Positions 1 to 6,157 of a stretch of 7,116 bases of DNA are shown one piece after another. This DNA is from Treponema sp. GTDB lineage: Bacteria > Spirochaetota > Spirochaetia > Treponematales > Treponemataceae. Each line of letters starts with the position of its first letter. Within the stretch, counting starts at the first letter, position 1. The stretch is from contig SFOB01000114.1 in the NCBI GenBank assembly GCA_004554075.1, positions 1 to 7,116 of the forward strand, read 5' to 3'. Position numbers and translations under genes: made by a program. The notes beneath the pieces are model-generated. The model made no database searches. It saw only the letters and a program-made list of their open reading frames with translations, and was not told the origin of the DNA.

Positions 1-248
1 AGGATGCGCTTTTTAATCTTGCAAATGCTCTTGTAAAAGCCGGAAAGCCTGCCGAGGCTGTTTATAATTTCAGTAAAATTACAGGCAAAAATCCGGAAAA
101 TCTCGAAGCCTTTGTAGGTCTTGCAAAAGCGCAGCTGCAGGCAGGAGACGGACAGGGTGCCTATAAAAATCTTTTGTATGTGCGAAGCAAAAATCCGTCC
201 TTCCGCAAAGCTGAAGTTGACAGTTTAATTGCTGTCCTGGAAAACTAG
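1..248 (+). CDS. TPR-repeat protein, C-terminal part (cut by the window edge)
   Basis: The open frame enters from the left edge (first complete codon at 3) and ends at TAG 246-248, leaving 81 codons. The visible protein holds two helix-turn-helix units of about 34 residues that look like tetratricopeptide repeats. The first runs from DALFNLANALVKAGKPAEA to KNPENL, and the second from EAFVGLAKAQLQAGD to KNPSFRKA. Both have the small/aromatic pattern and the Asn-Pro turn at the end of the second helix that are typical of TPRs. The protein ends soon after the second unit with a short helix, AEVDSLIAVLEN. TPRs are protein-interaction scaffolds, and nothing here says what the partner is or whether the missing N-terminus carries a signal peptide. 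It converges on mutL with only 13 bp between the two stop codons. The TPR assignment is fairly safe; the specific function is unknown. Confidence 0.75.
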   Translation, partial: DALFNLANALVKAGKPAEAVYNFSKITGKNPENLEAFVGLAKAQLQAGDGQGAYKNLLYVRSKNPSFRKAEVDSLIAVLEN

Positions 249-261
249 GTGCAGGGCGCGG

Positions 262-2160
262 TTAAGTTCGCTTTACAAGTTCAAAAAGTTTTTCCCGGCT
301 GATTACTGTATAAATCGGACGTCCATGCGGACAGTGGGGGTCTTCAAGAGTAAAGGCCTCTTCTGCGAGTCTTGCTGCAGTTATATCATCCAGAATATAG
401 CCGTCTTTTACTGCGGCCTTGCAGGCTGTCATTGCGGCAATGGAACGGATGATTTCTTTAGGTTCAACCTGTTTTACAAAAAGCAAAGTTCTGAGGTCGT
501 ATTCTGTTCCTGTCCATCGTTCAGGAATTGTTTTAATTTCCCAAAGTCCGTCCGAAGTATGTTCAGTTTCAAAACCAATTCTTGTAAGTTCTGCTTTTAG
601 TTTTTCCAGCTGATTATCCTGGCTTTTTGATTCAGTTTTAATTTTATATGGAATAAGAAGAGGCTGACGGGCAGAGTCTCCTTGAGATGCCATAAGTTTA
701 TCAAAAAGAATTCTTTCATGCGCAGCATGCTGGTCTATAATGTAAAGGCAGTTGTTTTTTTCAACCAGCAGGAAGGTTCCAAGGCAGGGGCCTATGTAGC
801 GGATTTTAGTTTGAGCAGGGGCTGTTACTTCTGTATTTTGAGATGAAGCTGCCGCAAGTGCTGCTTCGGCAAGAGACTGTGTTCCTGAAGCTTTGGGAGT
901 CCATGTAGTATTTGAAGAAAGCCCGTTACCACTTTTTATTCCAAGATATTTAGAGCGGAAATCAGAAAGATTTTCCGACTTAGTTTCTGAAGCTTTGTAA
1001 GAAATGTGTTTTTCGTAAAAGGAATCAGAAGGAGCTGCAGTTCCTCTTTGAACAGAAGCTGGAATTGAAGTTGAATTGTTAGCTGATGATTCTGAAGGAA
1101 ATGTGAAATCAAAATCCTGGGCTCTTTCCTCGTCTGCAGGTTTATCTTCCGTAAAATTAGAGTAAGTGTACTGATGGAAGAATGTTCTGATAGTAGAACT
1201 TAAACCATGGTGAAGGGCAGAAATGTCTGAAAAGCGGGCCTCTCTTTTTGCCGGATGAATATTAAAATCAATGAGGTCTGGACGAACCTGGGCAAAAACT
1301 GCAGCAACTGGATAGGTTCCGTTTGGAAAAAAGCCCTGGGCTCCATATTCAACTGCTTGAACAAGTGAATACTCCTGAATGCGACGGCCGTTTGCGTAAA
1401 TGAAAATTTCTTTTTTATTAGTACGGCTTACAGCAGGTTCTCCTATAACAACATTAAAAGACCATTCCGGATTTTCGCCTCCGGAAGAATTACCGAATTC
1501 AAAAAACAGATCCGGACCTTCGCTGTAACTGTTTGCCATAACAAAGCGGTCTTTTTGTGACTGGCCTGCAGGAAGGTCCAGCTTTGTTTCGCCGTCTGCA
1601 ATAAAACGGAATGCAAGGTCTGGTCGGGCAAGAGCTTTTTCTATAAAGGTATTGCGGCACATTATGCCTTCGGTAGCCGGGCGTTTTAAGAACTGGCGGC
1701 GGGCAGGGAAGTTTTCAAAAAGTCCCTCTGCCTGAACAATTGTGCCTTTTAATGGGGCTGCAGCTTCTATTATATGATCTTCTGTAATGCTGGCTCTCAT
1801 TTTATAGCCGCCACTCTGGATTGAAAGGCGGGAAACTGCGGCAATGGATGCAAGTGCTTCTCCGCGGAAGCCTAAAGTAGAAAGATTCATTAAATCTACT
1901 TCGCTTTCTATTTTACTGGTGGCGTGAGGACGGGCACAATTATCCAGGTCCTCTTTTGTCATACCTGTTCCGTCATCGATTATTCTGATTTTGTCTATGC
2001 CGCCGCCGCTGATTTCTACGGTAATGCATGTAGCTCCGGCATCTATGGAATTGTCCATAAGTTCGCGGATTATAGCATTTGGGCGGTCAATTACTTCTCC
2101 TGCAGCAATTTTTCTTGCTACTTCGGGGTTCAGAGTGCGGACAGGTCTTTCTTGGCTCAT
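262..2160 (-). CDS. mutL: DNA mismatch repair protein MutL, endonuclease type
   Basis: This 632-residue protein is the ATP-driven matchmaker of mismatch repair, linking MutS to strand cutting. The N-terminal GHKL ATPase is clear: IAAGEVIDRP (18-27), catalytic E33 and N37 in RELMDNSIDAGA, D62 in the IDDGTGM loop, and GFRGEAL (97-103). A transducer domain with NGRRI (257-261) and IHPAKRE (301-307, lysine K305) follows. Residues about 335-450 are a low-complexity Ser/Ala-rich linker. The C-terminal dimerisation domain carries metal-site motifs DQHAAHERILFD (476-487), ACKAAVK (579-585) and CPHGRP (610-615), so this is the nicking type of MutL, unlike E. coli MutL. QPLLIP (499-504) matches the sliding-clamp-binding motif of this domain. 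The last acidic residue of DQHA(X)2E(X)4E is Asp487 instead of Glu. The ATG overlaps the xseB stop by 4 bp (ATGA). The upstream GGA is a weak ribosome site, so translation is probably coupled to xseB. Confidence 0.97.
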   Translation of the reverse strand: MSQERPVRTLNPEVARKIAAGEVIDRPNAIIRELMDNSIDAGATCITVEISGGGIDKIRIIDDGTGMTKEDLDNCARPHATSKIESEVDLMNLSTLGFRGEALASIAAVSRLSIQSGGYKMRASITEDHIIEAAAPLKGTIVQAEGLFENFPARRQFLKRPATEGIMCRNTFIEKALARPDLAFRFIADGETKLDLPAGQSQKDRFVMANSYSEGPDLFFEFGNSSGGENPEWSFNVVIGEPAVSRTNKKEIFIYANGRRIQEYSLVQAVEYGAQGFFPNGTYPVAAVFAQVRPDLIDFNIHPAKREARFSDISALHHGLSSTIRTFFHQYTYSNFTEDKPADEERAQDFDFTFPSESSANNSTSIPASVQRGTAAPSDSFYEKHISYKASETKSENLSDFRSKYLGIKSGNGLSSNTTWTPKASGTQSLAEAALAAASSQNTEVTAPAQTKIRYIGPCLGTFLLVEKNNCLYIIDQHAAHERILFDKLMASQGDSARQPLLIPYKIKTESKSQDNQLEKLKAELTRIGFETEHTSDGLWEIKTIPERWTGTEYDLRTLLFVKQVEPKEIIRSIAAMTACKAAVKDGYILDDITAARLAEEAFTLEDPHCPHGRPIYTVISREKLFELVKRT

Positions 2161-2414
2161 TTGCGGGTTCCGTTTACTTCGCCGTCGTCACTAAAGAGAT
2201 CCATCTGAGGCGGATTTTCTTTTGTCATAGGATTTGGCTCGTTCATGAGAATCTGGATTTTTCCTTCAATTTCATCCAGCTGCTTTTCCATTCCGGATGC
2301 AAGCTTTATGCCTTCTTCGAAGTCTTTAAGGGCATCTTCGAGGGAAATATCAGTGCGTTTTATATCTTGTGTAAGTTTTTCGAGTTTTTCCAAATTTTGT
2401 TCGAATGTGTTCAT
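2157..2414 (-). CDS. xseB: Exonuclease VII small subunit XseB
   Basis: This 85-residue protein matches the XseB family in length and pattern. It starts with FEQNLEKLEKLTQDI, then has DISLEDALKDFEEGIKLA (about 22-39), the conserved 'sLee.l..fE.G..L' signature, followed by a second helix ending in IEGKIQIL. The family forms a helical hairpin that binds the XseA C-terminal region in several copies per large subunit, making the cytoplasmic single-strand-specific exonuclease VII. About 25 residues after the helices (PNPMTKENPPQMDLFSDDGE) look disordered and are probably dispensable. The start is fixed by an AGAGG ribosome site 5 bases upstream and by the ATGA overlap with xseA. Its own stop overlaps the mutL start in the same way. 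Position directly after xseA and the conserved signature make the call firm despite the short length. Confidence 0.95.
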   Translation of the reverse strand: MNTFEQNLEKLEKLTQDIKRTDISLEDALKDFEEGIKLASGMEKQLDEIEGKIQILMNEPNPMTKENPPQMDLFSDDGEVNGTRK

Positions 2415-3613
2415 AATACCTCTGCTGCAATCTTACCCTTTGCAGGTGTGATTGTTAATTTATCTCCTTTTTTTATAGTTGCTGCATCTCGCACAACTTT
2501 TCCATTCTCGTCGGTTACCATAGAATAGCCGCGGTCGAAGATTGTCTGCGGGCTGGCGTTTTCCAGGACTGTGCGGCTTTGTGCTATGCGGACTCGAAGG
2601 TCGCGGATTTTGTCCTGAAGATTCTGTGGCAGGGCTTCTCGGGCAGCAGCAAATCTGTTTAAAAGCGGCTGCTGGATATTACGGAAGCGCACTTCAAGGC
2701 TTTCGGGATTAAAGGCCTTAACCATAAGCCTTGTATTTTTGATTCTGGCAGAAATTGTATCGTAAAAGCCTGACTTATAGTCTGCCAGGTCTTGTTTAAG
2801 GTCTGCCAGTAGCGGAACTGCCATTTCTGCAGCGGCAGATGGGGTTGGGGCACGGCGGTCTGCTGAATAATCACATAAAGCCCAGTCAACTTCGTGGCCA
2901 ACAGCACTGATAGTTGGAATTTTAGACTCAGCTACAGCCCTTACAACACTTTCTTCACTGAAAGGAAGCAGATCTTCAAGAGAACCTCCACCACGCCCAA
3001 CAATCAAAACATCGCAAAGCTGATAAAAGTTTGCAATTTCAATCATTTTGCAGATAGTCTGGGCGGCACCTTCTCCCTGAACGATAGCCGGAAGAACTAT
3101 AATATTCATTCCCGGATTTCTTCGTTTAGTTACATTGAGGATATCGCGGATTGCTGCTCCCGTAGGACTTGTAACAACTCCGATTGTGCGGGGAAAGAGG
3201 GGTAGTGGCTTTTTTCGGTTTTCATCAAAGAGACCTTCTGCTGCAAGCTTTCTTTTTCTCTCTTCCAGCATCTGCAGAATGTTACCGGCTCCTGCAATTG
3301 CCATAGTATTTACTATTATCTGGTAATTTCCCTGAGGGGCGTAAACTGAAAGACTTCCTGTACAGCGGACTTTATCTCCATCCTTAGGGAGGAAGTTCAG
3401 TTTCATTGCGGCGCCGCGGAAAAGTACAGCCTTTATCTGGGCATTATTGTCTTTAAGGGTAAAGTAAATATGGCCTGCCGCACTTGGTCTCCAGTTAGAA
3501 ATTTCTCCTTCAATTGTGATTGTGCGGAAGGAAGTCTCTAAAATTTCTTTGATTAAGTCTGTAATCTGCGAAACGCTGAAAACTGTGTCCTGTGGTAATC
3601 CCGGTGCGTTCAT
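2411..3613 (-). CDS. xseA: Exonuclease VII large subunit XseA
   Basis: This is the 400-residue catalytic subunit of exonuclease VII, which degrades single-stranded DNA from both ends into oligonucleotides and is one of the exonucleases used in mismatch-repair excision in E. coli. An N-terminal OB-fold runs over residues about 11-104 (VFSVSQITDLIKEILE, then GEISNWRPSAAGHIYFTLKD). The catalytic domain follows with PRTIGVVTSPTGAAIRDI (141-158), GRGGGS (206-211), SAVGHEVD (236-243) and DRRAPTPSAAAE (252-263), all hallmark motifs of the family. Helical residues about 265-350, which would hold XseB, lead to the C-terminal RGYSMVTDENGKVV segment (361-374). Length fits the usual 400-450. The ATG at 3613 has a strong GAGGGG ribosome site 4 bases upstream. 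The gene is first in a coupled xseA-xseB-mutL operon, and its stop overlaps the xseB start (ATGA). Confidence 0.97.
   Translation of the reverse strand: MNAPGLPQDTVFSVSQITDLIKEILETSFRTITIEGEISNWRPSAAGHIYFTLKDNNAQIKAVLFRGAAMKLNFLPKDGDKVRCTGSLSVYAPQGNYQIIVNTMAIAGAGNILQMLEERKRKLAAEGLFDENRKKPLPLFPRTIGVVTSPTGAAIRDILNVTKRRNPGMNIIVLPAIVQGEGAAQTICKMIEIANFYQLCDVLIVGRGGGSLEDLLPFSEESVVRAVAESKIPTISAVGHEVDWALCDYSADRRAPTPSAAAEMAVPLLADLKQDLADYKSGFYDTISARIKNTRLMVKAFNPESLEVRFRNIQQPLLNRFAAAREALPQNLQDKIRDLRVRIAQSRTVLENASPQTIFDRGYSMVTDENGKVVRDAATIKKGDKLTITPAKGKIAAEVL
2418..2423 (-). promoter_or_regulatory. Ribosome binding site of xseB
   Basis: AGAGGT on the minus strand lies a few bases before the xseB ATG (2414) and inside the last codons of xseA. 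It supports independent loading or re-initiation at the ATGA overlap. Confidence 0.6.
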
Positions 3614-3690
3614 TTTTCCCCTCGTTTTTCCTTAATGTCAACTTACCTTATTTTATTAACTTATTCAATGAAATGCCGATAAAGAATTTG
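3614..3690. promoter_or_regulatory. Divergent AT-rich spacer, probable promoters for the repair and glycan operons
   Basis: This is the longest non-coding stretch in the window (77 bp) and the only place where both operons can start. On the minus strand a candidate promoter reads TCGGCA (3679-3674), 18 bases, then TAAAAT (3655-3650), giving a leader of roughly 30 bases for xseA. The -10 matches the sigma-70 consensus at 5 of 6 positions and the -35 at only 4 of 6. For the plus strand only weak -10-like boxes such as TATTTT (3649-3654) are visible, without a good -35. There is no clear operator palindrome. That promoters exist here is an inference from gene layout; the exact boxes are tentative. 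Confidence 0.35.
3618..3623 (-). promoter_or_regulatory. Ribosome binding site of xseA
   Basis: GAGGGG on the minus strand is followed by four A residues and the xseA ATG. It is the strongest Shine-Dalgarno match in the window and fixes the xseA start at 3613. Confidence 0.75.
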
Positions 3691-5217
3691 ATGAAAACCA
3701 TAGTAATTTTTTATGAAGAAGAGTCAAAATATGCCGAAGAAAAGGCTTTTAATGGAAAATCAGCTGTAGAATCAGCTGAAAAATGGGCTTCTTCCCTGAA
3801 TTTGACTTCATATACAGTAAAATCTTCAACTTTATCAGATCTTTTAACAGATATGAAAAAGCTCTGCGATGAAAATCAGGCAGAAAATGTGCTTTTTTCT
3901 TATAAGGATCTTCCATATCTTAATAAAGAGCTTTCTCAGAAAATTCTGGATTCTCAGATTGAATATAAATCAGAATATACCTTTGCAGACGGCTATCCTT
4001 ATGGTTTTGCGCCGGAAGCATTGAATGCCGGTACTATCGGAATTCTTGCTGAGCTCTCAAAAACGACACAAAAAGCCCTGGGCGATGAACCTGTAAGCCG
4101 CGATGGCATCTATAATCTTATAAAAACTGATATTAATTCCTTTGATGTAGAAACAATTATTGCTGATTCAGACTGGCGCCTTTTGCGTTTAGCCTTCCAT
4201 TGCGGTAAAAAAGACAATTTTATGCAGTGCAAGGCCCTCTTTGACCTTGCTGCTTGCGACAATCTGGCTTCAGCTGATGTAGAAAAGCTTTCAGAGCTGG
4301 CTTCTAAAAATCCAGCCTGTTTAAAAACTGTCCCTGGCTTCTATAATATTCAGATATCAGATAAGGTGAACTTTGAATCTCTTTATCTTCCAGAACATGC
4401 TTATTCACAAAATAATATGCCATACGAAAAGTGTGCAGAACTTATAGACCAGATTGCAGCTTTCAGTGAAAAAGCGGTAATCAGTCTTTCAGCCTTTGGT
4501 GAACCTCTTTTGCACCCGGATTTCCTTAAAATAGTTGAAAAAATCCTTTCTTACGAGGGATTGTCAGTATTTTTCGAGACAGACGGCCTTTCGGTCACTC
4601 CTGATTTTACCGAAAAACTTGCCCAGTTTGAAAAATCAGCTGCCCCACGCACAAATGGCTGGCAGAAAATCATGATTGCAGTAATTCTGGATGCCGCAAG
4701 CGAATTAACTTATCAGAAAATCCATAAAAAGGCCGCTGCAGCAGCCTTCCAGACAGCTGTAAATGCCGTAGCGCTTCTGCAATCAGCTATTCCGGGCAAT
4801 GTTTACCCTCAGTTTGTAAGAATGAATGAGAACGAAGCAGAACTGGAAGCCTTTTACCGCTACTGGAATGAAAAAACAAATCCTTCGGGTGGAAATCTAA
4901 TAATCCAGAAATATGATGATTTTGCAGGCCAGCTGCCACCATGCAAACCGGCTGACCTTTCGCCTTTAGAGCGCGACCCATGCTGGCATCTCCGCCGCGA
5001 CATGACAATTCTTTATAACGGAGATGTACCTGCCTGTCATTCCTGCTGGAATCAGAATATCAGTGGAAATGTATTCAATCAGAAACTGGAAGAAATCTGG
5101 CATAAAACAGATGATCTTCTTGAAAATCATATAAACAAAAACTACTGCTGCACCGGAAATTCCGGAAAATGCGCTGACTGCGGAAAATGCGATGAATGGT
5201 ATACCTTTAACTTTTAG
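3691..5217 (+). CDS. Spiro-SPASM-type protein: SpsF-like N-terminal region plus radical-SAM-like core lacking CxxxCxxC, with intact SPASM domain
   Basis: The protein has 508 residues if it begins at MKTIVIF (3691); in-frame ATGs at 3673 and 3592 are less likely. Residues about 95-180 resemble the second half of SpsF-type cytidylyltransferases: YTFADGYPYGFAPEALNAG, then VSRDGIYNLIKTDINSFDVE, then DWRLLRL. Residues about 215-420 follow a radical SAM barrel pattern with AFGEPLLHPDF (268-278) and FFETDGL (294-300). Where the cluster motif should sit, the sequence is KVNFESLYLP, so the three cysteines are V226, S230 and L233. The C-terminal SPASM domain is complete: C431, a Gly444-x4-C449 element, C452, IW at 469-470, then C486/C487, C494, C497 and C500. 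This layout fits the spirochaete 'spiro-SPASM' family as I recall it. It probably binds an iron-sulfur cluster through SPASM but is unlikely to do normal radical SAM chemistry. It heads the glycan operon and overlaps the next gene by 26 bp. Its substrate is unknown. Confidence 0.8.
   Translation: MKTIVIFYEEESKYAEEKAFNGKSAVESAEKWASSLNLTSYTVKSSTLSDLLTDMKKLCDENQAENVLFSYKDLPYLNKELSQKILDSQIEYKSEYTFADGYPYGFAPEALNAGTIGILAELSKTTQKALGDEPVSRDGIYNLIKTDINSFDVETIIADSDWRLLRLAFHCGKKDNFMQCKALFDLAACDNLASADVEKLSELASKNPACLKTVPGFYNIQISDKVNFESLYLPEHAYSQNNMPYEKCAELIDQIAAFSEKAVISLSAFGEPLLHPDFLKIVEKILSYEGLSVFFETDGLSVTPDFTEKLAQFEKSAAPRTNGWQKIMIAVILDAASELTYQKIHKKAAAAAFQTAVNAVALLQSAIPGNVYPQFVRMNENEAELEAFYRYWNEKTNPSGGNLIIQKYDDFAGQLPPCKPADLSPLERDPCWHLRRDMTILYNGDVPACHSCWNQNISGNVFNQKLEEIWHKTDDLLENHINKNYCCTGNSGKCADCGKCDEWYTFNF
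5163..5191 (+). repeat. Short direct repeat in the SPASM tail that carries the next gene's start signals
   Basis: CGGAAAATGCG occurs at 5163-5173 and again at 5181-5191, an 18-base (six-codon) spacing encoding Gly-Lys-Cys twice around Ala-Asp-Cys. The second copy supplies a GGAAAA purine run just before the ATG at 5192, acting as the weak ribosome site of the downstream glycosyltransferase gene. Confidence 0.55.
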
Positions 5218-6157
5218 TGAACATCAGATAAACAGAACAATTCTCGGCGGACCAAAGACTCTTGATCCTAATGCCTTAAATATTTCTGTAATCCTTCTCA
5301 ATAGTAGTGGAAGCCACTTTAAGCTTCATGTTTTTGAGAATCTTTTGCAGTGCAATTTTCAGACAATAGTTTCTGTTGAGCATGATTCAAGCAATTTTAC
5401 AGATGATGTAGTAAAACGCTTTCCAATGATAAAATTTCTGGTGCCGCTTGAAAAAACAAGCGACGGAGATCTTATAAATCTTGCAATGAGCGAAGTTACA
5501 TCTGATTATGTTCTTGTAATCCGCGACAGTATGAATATCCCGGCCAACTTTATTCCTTCTCATCTGGCAGAAAGACTTACAGCAGATTCTCCATATTGTA
5601 TTGTTCCCCGACTTTTAGATAAAAACCGCAGCGCCTTGCCTTGCGCCTTCAGTCCAAGCGCAGAACGTACACATTTTGTAATCGATTCTTCATCAGAAAT
5701 TGCAAACGGTAAAAAAACTCTTTTTCCATTTGATTACGTTGCTTTATATAATAGAAAAAAGTTCATAGAGCTGGGCGGTTTCGACTGGACCATTACATCT
5801 CCATACTGGCAGAATCTGGATCTTGCCCTTCGTTCCTGGTTATGGGGAGAACAGACAGTACTTACATCATTACTGCAGTTTTCTTATATTGATGAGCCTC
5901 CTGTAAATGATACAACTTATAATCTGGATTATTTAAGATATTATCTCAAAAACGAATTGCCAAAAATCAAAATGGAGCAGGGCTATTTAAGAAAGTCCTC
6001 TTTCCTTGTCTTCCTTGGTCATTCTTCATGTGGAATTATGGAAGCAAGAAGGCAGTTTAATGCTGCCAGAACCTGGATAGCAAAAAATAAGTTCCGTTTT
6101 AAAATGGATTTACAGACTCTTGTTCAAAACTGGAGCAATACGGATGAAGACAAATAG
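5192..6157 (+). CDS. GT-A fold, family-2-like glycosyltransferase with degenerate acidic motifs
   Basis: This 321-residue cytoplasmic protein has no signal peptide or membrane segment. Residues about 29-235 follow the family 2 glycosyltransferase pattern: first strand ALNISVILLNSSG (28-40), SVEHDSSNF (61-69), the segment SDYVLVIRDSMNIP (104-117) where the nucleotide-sugar DXD normally lies, and YNRKKFIELGGFDW (186-199) followed by YWQNLDLALRSWLWG (205-219). The last two correspond to the family's 'RR..f..vGGFDe.f..y.EDvDl.lR...G' region. The DXD position reads R111-D112-S113, and the usual Glu-Asp before the final Asp is Q207-N208, leaving D112 and D210. It may transfer a sugar by a metal-independent route, use a different substrate, or be non-catalytic. 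The C-terminal 85 residues are basic/aromatic and unassigned. The ATG lies inside the end of the spiro-SPASM gene (26-bp overlap), and the stop lies inside the next gene (14-bp overlap), so all three are co-translated. Confidence 0.72.
   Translation: MNGIPLTFSEHQINRTILGGPKTLDPNALNISVILLNSSGSHFKLHVFENLLQCNFQTIVSVEHDSSNFTDDVVKRFPMIKFLVPLEKTSDGDLINLAMSEVTSDYVLVIRDSMNIPANFIPSHLAERLTADSPYCIVPRLLDKNRSALPCAFSPSAERTHFVIDSSSEIANGKKTLFPFDYVALYNRKKFIELGGFDWTITSPYWQNLDLALRSWLWGEQTVLTSLLQFSYIDEPPVNDTTYNLDYLRYYLKNELPKIKMEQGYLRKSSFLVFLGHSSCGIMEARRQFNAARTWIAKNKFRFKMDLQTLVQNWSNTDEDK
6132..6135 (+). promoter_or_regulatory. Ribosome binding site of the SpsF-SpsG-like gene
   Basis: GGAG lies 8 bases before the ATG at 6144, inside the end of the glycosyltransferase gene. 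It supports this start over the later in-frame ATG codons. Confidence 0.55.

Noticed and set aside
229..600. Plus-strand open frame of 123 codons
   Set aside because: It is antisense to the well-conserved C-terminal domain of mutL, is Cys/Phe-rich with no domain pattern, and begins inside the end of the TPR gene.
1924..2528. Several overlapping plus-strand frames opposite mutL, xseB and xseA
   Set aside because: They are shadows of strongly supported minus-strand genes, with no ribosome sites and no recognisable protein pattern.
2894..3326. Plus-strand frames opposite xseA
   Set aside because: They lie antisense to the most conserved catalytic motifs of XseA; the open reading comes from codon constraints of the real gene.
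3636..3641. A perfect TTGACA on the minus strand upstream of xseA
   Set aside because: A -10 box at 16-18 bases would fall on the ribosome site and start codon, where no TATAAT-like sequence exists, so it is probably chance.
3592..3690. An upstream ATG at 3592 (and another at 3673) that would lengthen the spiro-SPASM protein by up to 33 residues
   Set aside because: The 3592 start lies inside xseA and the extension runs across the xseA ribosome site and AT-rich spacer, giving a Phe/Asn-rich stretch unlike a domain. MKTIVIF at 3691 looks like a natural first beta strand. The 3673 start cannot be fully excluded, since no start has a good ribosome site.
4787..5008. Minus-strand frame of 73 codons
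   Set aside because: It is antisense to the SPASM-proximal part of the spiro-SPASM gene, with no start signal or domain.
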